From positions 1-8,281 of the forward strand of contig JAFLKA010000231.1 of assembly GCA_022712735.1 (NCBI GenBank): DNA of 8,281 nucleotides, written 5' to 3'. Below the pieces are notes generated by a model that saw only the letters and a list, made by a program, of their open reading frames with translations, had not been told where the DNA came from and did not search any database. Both the position numbers and the translations under genes were made by a program. Below, piece by piece: positions 1-5,834 of the stretch. The number at the start of each line of letters is the position of its first letter. Position 1 is the first letter of the stretch. This DNA is from Marinosulfonomonas sp. (GTDB lineage Bacteria > Pseudomonadota > Alphaproteobacteria > Rhodobacterales > Rhodobacteraceae).

Positions 1-1194
1 GCGAAGGCCCAGCGCCAGCCAGATCAGCAGGGTCACGGCAAAGGTCACCACGAACAGTTTGAAGATCAGCTCGTTGACCTTTTCATTGGCGGTCTCGCCA
101 TAGTTGCGGGTGACTTCGACGTGGATGTTATCGGGGATCAGGGTGCCTTTTAGGCGCTCAATATAGGTCAGAATATCGTTGGCCACCGAAACGCCATTGG
201 TGCCGCCTTTTTTGGCCACCGCGATGGTGATAGCAGACGCACCGATGGGCGCACGCTCATCAACGTGGTCCTGGCCCTCATGAGCGCCATAGGCGGGGCC
301 GGTATAGTAGGACACAAGGCTGTTTGCGTCATCGGTGCTTTCGGTCACCAGCGCCACATCACGGATATAGATCACTTGCCCGTCTTGCGAGCCGATCATC
401 AGGTTTTCAATGTCACGGGCGTTTTGCAGGAATGATCCGGTTTGCAAAGAAAAGGTGTTTTGCCCCACTTCAATCGCCCCGACCGAGCGTTCGGAATTGG
501 CGTTGCGGATGGTTTGGGCCAACTGGTCAAGGCCAATGCCGAAACCGGCCAGCCGTTCGGGGAAAATCTCGACACGGATCGCGTTGGAACGCCCGCCAAC
601 AATAAAGCTCTGCGAGGTGCCGTCGACCTCTTTCAGGCGTTGCATTACATCCAGACCCAGCGAGCGCAGACCGGCTTCGTCCATCTGGTGTGACCACAGC
701 GTCAGGGTAACAATCGGCACATCGTCCACGCCTTTGGGGCGGATCAACGGGTGCGACACGCCGGGCGGGATGCGGTCCAGATTGGACTGGATCTTGTCAT
801 TCAGTTTGACCAGCGATGGTCCAAGCTCTTCTCCGACCTCGAACTGCACCGTGACCATCGCGCCATCACGATGCGACACGGAATAGACGTGTTTAACGCC
901 TTGAATTTCGGACATCATCCGCTCTAGCGGATCAGTGGCGAGCGATGCCACCTGATTGGCGGACGCGCCATGATACGAGAAGAAAATATCGACCATCGGC
1001 ACGGAAATTTGCGGGTCTTCCTGACGTGGTGTCAGGATCAGACCCATGATGCCTAACCCAAGGCACGCAACCAGCAACAGCGGCGATAGCGGTGAATTGA
1101 TGAACATTCTGGCAAGGCTGCCAGCCATCCCCAGCTTGGGACGCTTGGCTTCATCGGCACCGGTATCCGGTTGGTTATTTTCTTCGGTAGCTAT
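1..1194 (-). CDS. RND efflux transporter (AcrB/HAE1-like), N-terminal part, runs off the window
   Basis: Inner-membrane proton-driven pump of a tripartite efflux system. About 400 of an expected ~1000-1100 residues are visible, uninterrupted. Reading from 1194: a hydrophilic N-terminal tail of ~25 residues, then the conserved RND opening (ARMFINSPLSPLLL, first membrane helix about 35-55). The porter-domain segments follow, with PRQEDPQISVP, the GASANQV motif, the DPLERMMSEIQGV stretch and NDKIQSNLDRIPPGV. Near the edge, ETANEKVNELIFKLFVVT enters the second membrane helix. Substrate specificity cannot be read from this half. The gene follows the adaptor gene by 71 bases in the same direction, so the two form an operon. 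The start is odd: from the in-frame stop near 1243 down to 1129 there is no ATG, GTG, TTG or CTG preceded by a usable ribosome-binding site. A strong AAGGGAGG at 1207-1200 sits 5 bases before an ATA codon at 1194-1192. The first in-frame ATG is at 1128-1126, with poor ribosome-binding context. Confidence 0.93.
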   Translation of the reverse strand, partial: MATEENNQPDTGADEAKRPKLGMAGSLARMFINSPLSPLLLVACLGLGIMGLILTPRQEDPQISVPMVDIFFSYHGASANQVASLATDPLERMMSEIQGVKHVYSVSHRDGAMVTVQFEVGEELGPSLVKLNDKIQSNLDRIPPGVSHPLIRPKGVDDVPIVTLTLWSHQMDEAGLRSLGLDVMQRLKEVDGTSQSFIVGGRSNAIRVEIFPERLAGFGIGLDQLAQTIRNANSERSVGAIEVGQNTFSLQTGSFLQNARDIENLMIGSQDGQVIYIRDVALVTESTDDANSLVSYYTGPAYGAHEGQDHVDERAPIGASAITIAVAKKGGTNGVSVANDILTYIERLKGTLIPDNIHVEVTRNYGETANEKVNELIFKLFVVTFAVTLLIWLALGLR

Positions 1195-1199
1195 GGCGT

Positions 1200-1207
1200 C
1201 CTCCCTT
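1200..1207 (-). promoter_or_regulatory. Strong ribosome-binding site pointing to an ATA start codon
   Basis: On the minus strand AAGGGAGG is followed by ACGCC and then ATA GCT ACC GAA GAA. An 8-base anti-16S match with a 5-base spacer is close to ideal. The nearest canonical start in this frame is 66 bases downstream (1128-1126), where the preceding bases offer only CTGGGG directly against the ATG. The site is therefore the main argument for initiation at ATA. Confidence 0.6.
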
Positions 1208-1265
1208 CTGGTCGGGTTGTGCCGAACTTTCGCCGGCTTTTTACCCTATCCTGTTGTTATTTCGG

Positions 1266-2423
1266 TTATTCCCCTGAAATCAGGTTGGCGGGCGGGTTCA
1301 GGATAACCTGTTCGCCCCCGTTCAATCCTGACACCACCGATATGCGGCCATCAGGCAATGGATAGCCGACGCGCACCAACCGCAGGGACGGGTGCCCGTC
1401 CTCAAGCACAAAGACCGACGGCAGACTGCCGCGCCAGATCAGGGCCTCGTTTGGAATAGCGTGGCCGGTGCGCGGCGGGATTGATGCGTCGGGCACAGTG
1501 ACCTCGACATACATGCCCGGTCCACCCGGTGTGTCATAAGGCAGATCAAACTTGACCCGCACGGTGTGGCGTTTTGGATCGGCCACTGGAAAAATCTGCG
1601 CCACTTTGGCGTCGACCGTGGCACCGCCCACATCCAGACGGGCCGGAACGATCATGCCCTCAGATAGACCAGCTGCCAGACGCACCGGAATTTCGGCGTC
1701 AATGCGCAGGTAATCGGTAAAGGCGTAGGTGATCAGCGGCATGCCGGGCTGAACCGTATCGCCGACCTCGACCATTTTGTTGATCACAATGCCATCAAAC
1801 GGCGCGATGGACCGCGTGTCGCGCACCCGTGTGTCCAGCGCTTCCAGATTGGCCTGCGCCTGCATCAAGGCACTTTGTGCCTGATTGATGCCGACACCGC
1901 GGGCGTAAAGGTCGGCCTGACGTTCCACACCGGTGTTGGTCATGCCCAGTGAATCAGAAAACCCACGGGTAAAGAACTGATCAAACGTTGACGGGATACC
2001 CATGCCGGGAATACCGGTCATCGAATTTGTGCGGGGCGCATAGAGTTCGCGTGAATACTGCATTTGCGAGTTGCGCAGAGTGGCTTCGGCCTGATTGATC
2101 TGCGCCAGCGCGGCGCGGCGCTGGGCCTGAATGCCGTCGTCCCCGATTTGCAGCAACACATCGCCCGCTTTGGCGCGGTGCCCTTCAACGCCTGCCAAAA
2201 ACGTCACGCGTCCCGGGCTTTGGGCGGTCAGTGTCACCTGCTTGAACGGGATAACCGTGCCGCCAACCGTGGCTTCGCCGCCGGTGGTGGTGGTTGAAAC
2301 AGGGGCGGTTTGATAGCTGCCCTCGGATTGGGCGTGACTGATCGAGGCCGTTAGCAGGGGGGCGGCACATAGTGTGGCTACCAAAACGTAGAATGATGAT
2401 TTCATCCGGACTGTCTTCCGCAT
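1266..2423 (-). CDS. Periplasmic adaptor (membrane fusion protein, HlyD/AcrA family) of the RND pump
   Basis: Links the inner-membrane RND pump to an outer-membrane channel. Numbering from the ATG at 2423 (385 residues): signal peptide 1-31 (basic MRKTVRMKSS, hydrophobic core, SHA cleavage site, no lipobox cysteine). The first lipoyl half spans 54-93 (GGTVIPFKQVTLTAQSPGRV...KAGDVLLQI) and the alpha-hairpin about 98-200. The second lipoyl half is 203-233 (IAPFDGIVINKMVEVGDTVQPG), then the beta-barrel about 235-310 and the membrane-proximal domain to the end. The hairpin is interrupted around 128-176 by a Gly/Met/Pro/Phe-containing stretch (NSMTGIPGMGIPSTFDQFF...) that does not look like coiled coil. 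Start choice: ATG 2423 has GGGGAG four bases upstream and gives a compact signal peptide. In-frame ATG 2435 and GTG 2444 would add 4 or 7 residues and remain possible. It is the first gene of the efflux operon. Confidence 0.95.
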   Translation of the reverse strand: MRKTVRMKSSFYVLVATLCAAPLLTASISHAQSEGSYQTAPVSTTTTGGEATVGGTVIPFKQVTLTAQSPGRVTFLAGVEGHRAKAGDVLLQIGDDGIQAQRRAALAQINQAEATLRNSQMQYSRELYAPRTNSMTGIPGMGIPSTFDQFFTRGFSDSLGMTNTGVERQADLYARGVGINQAQSALMQAQANLEALDTRVRDTRSIAPFDGIVINKMVEVGDTVQPGMPLITYAFTDYLRIDAEIPVRLAAGLSEGMIVPARLDVGGATVDAKVAQIFPVADPKRHTVRVKFDLPYDTPGGPGMYVEVTVPDASIPPRTGHAIPNEALIWRGSLPSVFVLEDGHPSLRLVRVGYPLPDGRISVVSGLNGGEQVILNPPANLISGE

Positions 2424-2475
2424 ATCGCTCCCCATTTGTTGCACCTAATAAAGGTTGTGTAATAATTCCTGTCGC

Positions 2476-2488
2476 AATCAGACTGATT
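2476..2488. promoter_or_regulatory. Inverted repeat at the predicted efflux transcription start
   Basis: AATCAG-A-CTGATT: perfect 6-bp arms around one base. It lies immediately downstream of the -10 box, over the predicted start of transcription, a usual place for a repressor site. Its sequence differs from the palindrome at 2526-2541, so if both are real they would bind different proteins. Confidence 0.3.
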
Positions 2489-2494
2489 TGAAAA

Positions 2495-2523
2495 GATATA
2501 ACGCAATTTTAGCAATATATCAA
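2495..2523 (-). promoter_or_regulatory. Candidate sigma70-type promoter of the efflux operon
   Basis: Minus strand: -35 TTGATA (2523-2518, 5 of 6 consensus), 17-base spacer, -10 TATATC (2500-2495, 4 of 6). Transcription would begin near 2488-2490 and leave a leader of about 65 bases before the adaptor ATG. It is the best promoter-like pair found by eye in this gap and is correctly placed and oriented. No experimental support. Confidence 0.5.
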
Positions 2524-2525
2524 AA

Positions 2526-2541
2526 TATTCATATATGAATA
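2526..2541. promoter_or_regulatory. Perfect 16-bp palindrome, candidate operator of the efflux operon
   Basis: TATTCATATATGAATA is its own reverse complement. It ends two bases upstream of the candidate -35 box of the efflux promoter. The half-site is TATTCA and the short form is ATTC-N6-GAAT. Winged-helix repressors of the ArsR/MarR type often use AT-rich palindromes of about this length, but no regulator gene lies in the window, so the binding protein is unknown. AT-rich context makes chance palindromes somewhat more likely. Confidence 0.45.
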
Positions 2542-2555
2542 ATCTTACAGATTTC

Positions 2556-2604
2556 TTTTACGGCCTTGCCTGGCGCTGGGCGGCCAGATTCTAGTCCCGT
2601 AAAA
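2556..2604. repeat. Spaced 8-bp inverted repeat
   Basis: TTTTACGG (2556-2563) and CCGTAAAA (2597-2604) are exact reverse complements, enclosing 33 GC-rich bases with minor internal pairing (TGGC near 2571 with GCCA near 2583). It could be an end-of-transcript structure for the small minus-strand gene or a protein-binding element. No T-tract follows on either strand, so it is not a standard intrinsic terminator. Confidence 0.3.
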
Positions 2605-2792
2605 TTGTATGAAAACACCTTTTTTATATGGCTATGGTCTGTAGGTGCATGACGCTGATCATGATGTCGTAGGACAGAGACGCTCGATCGGGACAAACCA
2701 TGTAATCCAGCCGGTTTTGTCAAAATGACTAAACGAAGGTCAAGATGCAGTCAGTCGGAAACGGGTGAAAAGGCACAAAGTGATTCGCCCAC

Positions 2793-3197
2793 CTAGAAGG
2801 GGAATGCATTGCCCCACATATAGGACATCGGGTTGGACATGGCATAGGTTGCCTGACCGATATCATAGGTCATCCGGTTCATGTTGGTCGCCATGTTGTT
2901 CATTGCGCCAGACAGCGTTTCCATTGTGCCAGTCATCGAACCCATGTTTTCGTTCATAACGGCGATGTTCTGGTTCATCGTCGACATGCTGGTGCTCATG
3001 CTGTGCATGTCATCTGCCATGCTAACTTGAGTGCCGACCATCGTTTTAATGCTCTCGTTTAGTTCCGTCATGATGTCGGTCATGGTGAAAACTTGTTGCG
3101 CCATTCCATACATCACCCAAGTAAATACAGCCATTACAATCACGATCAACAATGTTGTCAGGCCGATAAAACGTCCGCTGTTTACACGTCTATACAT
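2793..3197 (-). CDS. Small single-pass membrane protein with a methionine-core coiled coil, function unknown
   Basis: 134 residues from ATG 3197 to TAG 2793. I do not recognise a named family. The N-terminus MYRRVNSGR is basic, followed by one membrane helix at about 11-31 (IGLTTLLIVIVMAVFTWVMY), so the likely topology is N-in with the rest in the periplasm. From 39 to 120 residues follow an unbroken 4-3 heptad spacing: 39, 43, 46, 50, 53, 57, 60, 64, 67, 71, 74, 78, 81, 85, 88, 92, 95, 99, 102, 106, 109, 113, 116, 120. Seventeen of these 24 core positions are Met, the others L46, I50, Q57, I78, L95, I113 and A116. All Met in the segment fall in the core, while outer positions are mainly Ser, Thr, Asn, Gly, Asp and Glu. 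The C-terminus is aromatic (YAMSNPMSYMWGNAFPF). In total 23 of 134 residues are Met and there is no Cys. The ribosome-binding site is weak (GAGAG about 9 bases upstream). It stands alone between two transport operons. Confidence 0.8.
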   Translation of the reverse strand: MYRRVNSGRFIGLTTLLIVIVMAVFTWVMYGMAQQVFTMTDIMTELNESIKTMVGTQVSMADDMHSMSTSMSTMNQNIAVMNENMGSMTGTMETLSGAMNNMATNMNRMTYDIGQATYAMSNPMSYMWGNAFPF

Positions 3198-3298
3198 TCG
3201 CTGTGCTCTCGCTTTGCTGGACGTGCATCAGGACGCCGCGGGTGGTGTGATGTCGGGCTGGAAAACCGGCACGGTCACAGAAACATTCAAATACTCAT

Positions 3299-3327
3299 AT
3301 TATAAAATGCGAATATTGTTAAGTGTT
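3299..3327 (-). promoter_or_regulatory. Weak candidate promoter of the small Met-rich gene
   Basis: Minus strand: a perfect -10 hexamer TATAAT at 3304-3299. At 17 bases spacing the -35 position reads AACACT (3327-3322), which is poor; TTAACA at 3322-3317 is closer to consensus but too near. Transcription would start near 3290 and leave a leader of about 95 bases. The -10 in an AT-rich patch may be chance. Confidence 0.3.
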
Positions 3328-3357
3328 TCCGGTTTTATTGATTCGAGAGGCAATATT
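3312..3357. repeat. Spaced inverted repeat AATATTG / CAATATT
   Basis: AATATTG (3312-3318) and CAATATT (3351-3357) are exact 7-bp reverse complements 32 bases apart. A second pair, TATTG (3336-3340) and CAATA (3351-3355), shares the right arm. They lie just upstream of and over the candidate promoter of the small gene and could be operator half-sites. The AT-rich composition weakens the case. Confidence 0.2.
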
Positions 3358-3454
3358 TCGGCTCCTAATCGGGGGTTCCTGTGCCCAATGGTGCCGAATT
3401 TCACATGCTTGGGTCAACAAGGCACGCCAAAACCGACGCAAAAGGTCGTGAACA

Positions 3455-3485
3455 TTGCATTAAGTGCCGTCGAGCTGTTGCATTA
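3455..3485. repeat. Direct repeat TTGCATTA x2
   Basis: TTGCATTA occurs at 3455-3462 and 3478-3485, 23 bases apart, about two helical turns. The second copy overlaps the candidate -35 of the ABC operon, so the pair could be an activator or repressor site. Confidence 0.25.
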
Positions 3486-3506
3486 CGCTGCGCCATTCGT
3501 TTTACT
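3478..3506 (+). promoter_or_regulatory. Weak candidate promoter of the ABC importer operon
   Basis: -35 TTGCAT (3478-3483, 3 of 6), 17-base spacer, -10 TTTACT (3501-3506, 4 of 6). Transcription would begin near 3513, leaving a leader of about 46 bases that contains the inverted repeat at 3520-3533. Weak matches suggest an activator, another sigma factor, or that the true promoter is elsewhere in 3198-3558. Confidence 0.25.
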
Positions 3507-3519
3507 CATCTCCTAGAGC

Positions 3520-3533
3520 GCAGGATAACCTGC
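3520..3533. promoter_or_regulatory. Inverted repeat in the leader of the ABC operon
   Basis: GCAGG-ATAA-CCTGC: 5-bp arms with a 4-base centre, 13 bases before the ribosome-binding site of the ATPase gene. It could form a small RNA hairpin in the leader or be an operator. No T-tract follows. Confidence 0.25.
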
Positions 3534-3546
3534 CGGATATAAAATA

Positions 3547-3551
3547 GGGAG
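3547..3551 (+). promoter_or_regulatory. Ribosome-binding site that selects a GTG start
   Basis: GGGAG lies 7 bases before GTG 3559 but 13 bases before the in-frame ATG 3565. Standard spacing therefore favours the GTG start for the ATPase gene, adding two residues at the N-terminus. Confidence 0.6.
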
Positions 3552-3558
3552 CCGCCTA

Positions 3559-4653
3559 GTGGCTATGACCGACTCGGATGCCGCGTATGTCGAATTCGAC
3601 CACGTGCAGAAAAGTTACGACGGCGAAGTGCTTGTTGTAAAAGACCTGAACCTGAAAATTGCCAAAGGCGAGTTTGTCACCATGCTCGGGCCTTCGGGAT
3701 CTGGCAAAACGACCTGCCTGATGATGTTGGCGGGATTCGAGACAGCAACCCATGGTGAAATCATGCTGGGCGGTGTTTCGATCAATGACATCCCGCCGCA
3801 CAAACGCGGCATTGGCATGGTGTTTCAATCCTACGCCCTGTTCCCGCATATGACGGTGGGTGAAAACCTGTCGTTCCCGTTGGAAGTGCGCGGCATGGGC
3901 AAGGACGAGCGCGAGACCAAAGTTAAGCGCGCGCTGGACATGGTGCAGATGGGTGATTTCGCACAACGCCGCCCCGCACAACTGTCCGGTGGGCAGCAAC
4001 AACGTATCGCGCTGTCCCGTGCGCTGGTGTTTGAGCCGAAAGTCGTTTTGATGGATGAGCCATTGGGCGCGTTGGACAAACAGTTGCGCGAACGGATGCA
4101 GTTCGAGATCAAGCATTTGCACGAGAGCCTCGGCATCACCGTGGTCTATGTAACGCACGACCAATCCGAAGCCCTGACCATGTCGGACCGCGTGGCGGTG
4201 TTTGATGATGGCCGTATTCAGCAGCTGGCCTCGCCCGAAGATCTGTACGAGCGCCCTGAAAACAGCTTTGTTGCGCAGTTCATTGGCGAGAATAACAAAC
4301 TGCATGGCACCGTGCAGTCGCTGAAAGGCGACATTGCCACAATCAAACTGGACAACGGCGGCACATGTGCGGCTTTGGCGGTGAATTGCGGTGAGGTTGG
4401 CGCGAAAACGCTGATTTCGATCCGCCCTGAACGGGTGACGATCACCAAAAAGGCCGGGCCGAATTCGACTTCGGCACAAGTTCTGGAGCTGATCTATCTG
4501 GGTGATCACATCCGTTGCCGCCTGAATGTGCATGGCAATGACGAGTTCATCGTGAAGGTTCCCAATGCCGCGGGCCACAAACATCTGGTCGTTGGCGAAA
4601 CAACACAAATCACATGGGATGCGAAAGACGCGCGCGCCCTTGATACGCTATAA
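3559..4653 (+). CDS. ABC transporter ATP-binding protein, PotA-like (spermidine/putrescine type)
   Basis: Cytoplasmic ATPase that powers the importer encoded with it. 364 residues, normal for the PotA/MalK-like class. Motifs: Walker A GPSGSGKT at 44-51, Q-loop Q90 in MVFQSYALFPHMTV, signature LSGGQQQR at 142-149, Walker B VVLMDEP at 162-168, D-loop ALD at 171-173, switch histidine H200 in YVTHDQSEALTMSDR. After the nucleotide-binding domain (~1-240) comes a TOBE-type C-terminal domain (~245-355, with ISIRPERV and YLGDHIRCRL), typical of importers of polyamines, sugars, iron or thiamine. The QSYALFPHMTV and RPENSFVAQFIGENN stretches resemble PotA. The start is GTG 3559 on spacing grounds. It is the first gene of a four-gene operon, with the binding-protein gene 73 bases downstream. 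Function as importer ATPase is certain; polyamine as substrate is inferred from the family resemblance of the whole operon. Confidence 0.95.
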   Translation: MAMTDSDAAYVEFDHVQKSYDGEVLVVKDLNLKIAKGEFVTMLGPSGSGKTTCLMMLAGFETATHGEIMLGGVSINDIPPHKRGIGMVFQSYALFPHMTVGENLSFPLEVRGMGKDERETKVKRALDMVQMGDFAQRRPAQLSGGQQQRIALSRALVFEPKVVLMDEPLGALDKQLRERMQFEIKHLHESLGITVVYVTHDQSEALTMSDRVAVFDDGRIQQLASPEDLYERPENSFVAQFIGENNKLHGTVQSLKGDIATIKLDNGGTCAALAVNCGEVGAKTLISIRPERVTITKKAGPNSTSAQVLELIYLGDHIRCRLNVHGNDEFIVKVPNAAGHKHLVVGETTQITWDAKDARALDTL

Positions 4654-4667
4654 TAATCTGAACGATA

Positions 4668-4684
4668 GGGGCGGATAACGCCCT
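4668..4684 (+). promoter_or_regulatory. Small hairpin between ATPase and binding-protein genes
   Basis: GGGCG (4669-4673), loop GATAA, CGCCC (4679-4683), extended by one G-T pair. It lies in the 73-base gap just after the ATPase stop. There is no T-tract, so it probably acts as an RNA end or stability element, if at all. Confidence 0.35.
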
Positions 4685-4726
4685 GACAACACAACTGAGA
4701 AGTTCATGTAATAAGGGAGAAAACAC

Positions 4727-5797
4727 ATGAAAAAGACACTAATCCTAACAACGGCCCTGACCGGCTTTGCTTTTGCGGCCACCGCTGCCGAAGTGACCGT
4801 CATGTCATGGGGTGGCGCTTACACGAAATCGCAAGTGGAAGCCTATCATAAACCATTCACCGCCGAGACCGGCATCACTGTGAATTCAGTCGACAGCGAC
4901 AACCCTGCAACGCCAATCAAGGCGCAAGTTGAAGCTGGCAACGTGACAGTTGACGTCGCCGACATCGAATTCTCGGACGCGATCCGTTTGTGCGACGAAG
5001 GTTTGCTGGAAGAAATCGATCACTCAATGCTGCCAGCGGCACCTGATGGCACATCTGCGGCTGACGATTTCATTGATGGCGCGTTGCAAGATTGCGCTGT
5101 TGCCAACATCGTTTGGTCCACAGTGTTTGCTTACAACACAGCAAACAATGACGGCGAACCGACATCGATTGCCGACTTCTTTGACCTGGAAAAATTCCCG
5201 GGCAAACGTGGTTTGCGCAAATCTGCCAAAGCAACGCTTGAAATGGCGCTGATGGCGGACGGCGTTCCGGCTGGCGAAGTTTACGGTCTGATGGCCACTT
5301 CCGAAGGTATCGACCGCGCATTTGCCAAACTGGACACCATCAAAGGCGACGTCGTCTGGTGGGAAGCCGGAGCACAACCACCACAGCTGCTGGCCGATGG
5401 CGAAGTTGTAATGTCGACCGCCTATAACGGTCGTATCTTTAACGCTGCCATTGCTGAAAATCAGCCTTTGGTCGTGGTTTGGGACGGTCAGATCCTTGAT
5501 TTCGATCTGTTCGTAATCCCCAAAGGGGCGCCGAACAAAGAAGAAGCGATGAAGTTCATTGCGTTCTCGACCAGCACCTCGGCGCTGGCTGCACAGGCAA
5601 GCTACATTTCCTACGGTCCTGCGCGTAAATCTTCGGGCGCATTGGTCGGGAAATATTCCGACGGCACAACCGATATGGGCCCACACATGCCCACAGCCGA
5701 AGCCAACCTTGGCAACGCGCTGGTCAACAACTTTGAATTCTGGGTTGACCATGACGCCGAGCTGAACGAGCGTTTTAACGCTTGGCTGGCTAACTAA
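4727..5797 (+). CDS. Periplasmic substrate-binding protein, PotD/PotF-like (extracellular solute-binding family 1)
   Basis: Captures the ligand in the periplasm and delivers it to the two permeases. 356 residues. Signal peptide about 1-21 (MKKTLILTTALTGFAFAATAA), with cleavage likely just before EVTVMSWGG and no lipobox, so it is soluble. The mature opening VTVMSWGGAYTKSQVEAYHKPF and the segments FDLEKFPGKRGLRKS, WWEAGAQPPQLLADGEV and STAYNGRIFNA are typical of the PotD/PotF-type class. The motif FVIPKGAPNKEEAMKFI and the C-terminal FWVDHDAELNERFNAWL also fit. The protein has exactly two cysteines after cleavage, C89 and C123, which could form a disulfide (inference). The ribosome-binding site is strong: AAGGGAG at 4713-4719, 7 bases before ATG. 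Hairpins on both sides of the gene suggest it is made in excess over its neighbours. The substrate is probably a polyamine or similar cationic amine; other small ligands of this class cannot be excluded. Confidence 0.95.
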   Translation: MKKTLILTTALTGFAFAATAAEVTVMSWGGAYTKSQVEAYHKPFTAETGITVNSVDSDNPATPIKAQVEAGNVTVDVADIEFSDAIRLCDEGLLEEIDHSMLPAAPDGTSAADDFIDGALQDCAVANIVWSTVFAYNTANNDGEPTSIADFFDLEKFPGKRGLRKSAKATLEMALMADGVPAGEVYGLMATSEGIDRAFAKLDTIKGDVVWWEAGAQPPQLLADGEVVMSTAYNGRIFNAAIAENQPLVVVWDGQILDFDLFVIPKGAPNKEEAMKFIAFSTSTSALAAQASYISYGPARKSSGALVGKYSDGTTDMGPHMPTAEANLGNALVNNFEFWVDHDAELNERFNAWLAN

Positions 5798-5808
5798 GCA
5801 GATACGGC

Positions 5809-5834
5809 GCGGCGCGGGGATTTTCTCGCGCCGC
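5809..5834 (+). promoter_or_regulatory. Strong GC hairpin after the binding-protein gene
   Basis: GCGGCGCGGG (5809-5818) pairs with CTCGCGCCGC (5825-5834) over 10 bp, one of them G-U, around a 6-base loop. It starts 12 bases after the binding-protein stop. No T-tract follows (CCACACTTACC), so it is not a full intrinsic terminator. The usual role of such hairpins in importer operons is to protect the upstream mRNA from 3' decay, or to cause partial termination, and so raise binding-protein levels. Confidence 0.6.

Larger units (their letters stand above)
2424..2792. other. Non-coding stretch between the efflux operon and the small Met-rich gene
   Basis: No convincing gene was found. A possible 64-codon minus-strand frame at 2529-2723 lacks a ribosome-binding site and has no recognisable protein character. 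The left third is AT-rich and holds the efflux promoter and the two palindromes listed separately. Around 2556-2604 there is a spaced inverted repeat. From 2640 to 2792 only short inverted repeats were seen, such as CATGA-N6-TCATG near 2648-2663 and GTCA-AAA-TGAC near 2719-2729. No clear T-tailed terminator was found for the small gene that ends at 2793. Confidence 0.6.
3198..3558. other. Divergent intergenic region between the small Met-rich gene and the ABC operon
   Basis: 361 bases without a gene I can support. The left half should drive the small gene leftwards and the right half the ABC operon rightwards. Candidate promoters, a direct repeat and inverted repeats are listed separately. 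Two short frames exist on the plus strand: a 53-codon GTG frame at 3381-3542 and a 42-codon frame ending at 3516. Neither has a good ribosome-binding site. Confidence 0.6.

Noticed and set aside
410..886. A 158-codon plus-strand frame opposite the RND gene.
   Set aside because: The minus-strand frame reads through as a continuous RND transporter. The plus frame is Ser/Arg/Pro-rich noise.
1299..1310. CAGGATAACCTG occurs both here (inside the adaptor gene) and at 3521-3532.
   Set aside because: One or two exact 12-base matches are expected by chance in a window this size, and this copy is protein-coding. Not treated as a dispersed repeat.
2529..2723. A 64-codon minus-strand frame in the gap after the small Met-rich gene.
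   Set aside because: It has no ribosome-binding site, overlaps the candidate operator and the inverted repeat, and has no protein-like pattern.
2793..3197. Possibility that the Met-rich sequence is a low-complexity chance frame rather than a gene.
   Set aside because: The exact 4-3 spacing over 24 core positions, the preceding membrane helix with a basic N-terminus, and the polar outer positions are too ordered for a chance frame.
3031..3516. A 161-codon plus-strand frame overlapping the small Met-rich gene and the intergenic region, including a 42-codon part from ATG 3388.
   Set aside because: It has no ribosome-binding site, its composition changes across the span, and its first third is the complement of the heptad-bearing gene, whose regular pattern supports the minus strand.
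3556..4608. A 350-codon open frame on the minus strand opposite the ATPase gene.
   Set aside because: It mirrors the codon structure of the clear ATPase gene, is His/Arg/Gln-rich in an unnatural way, and has no recognisable domain. It is a shadow frame.
5024..5752. A 242-codon minus-strand frame opposite the binding-protein gene.
   Set aside because: The plus-strand binding protein is unambiguous and this frame shows no family features. It is a shadow frame.
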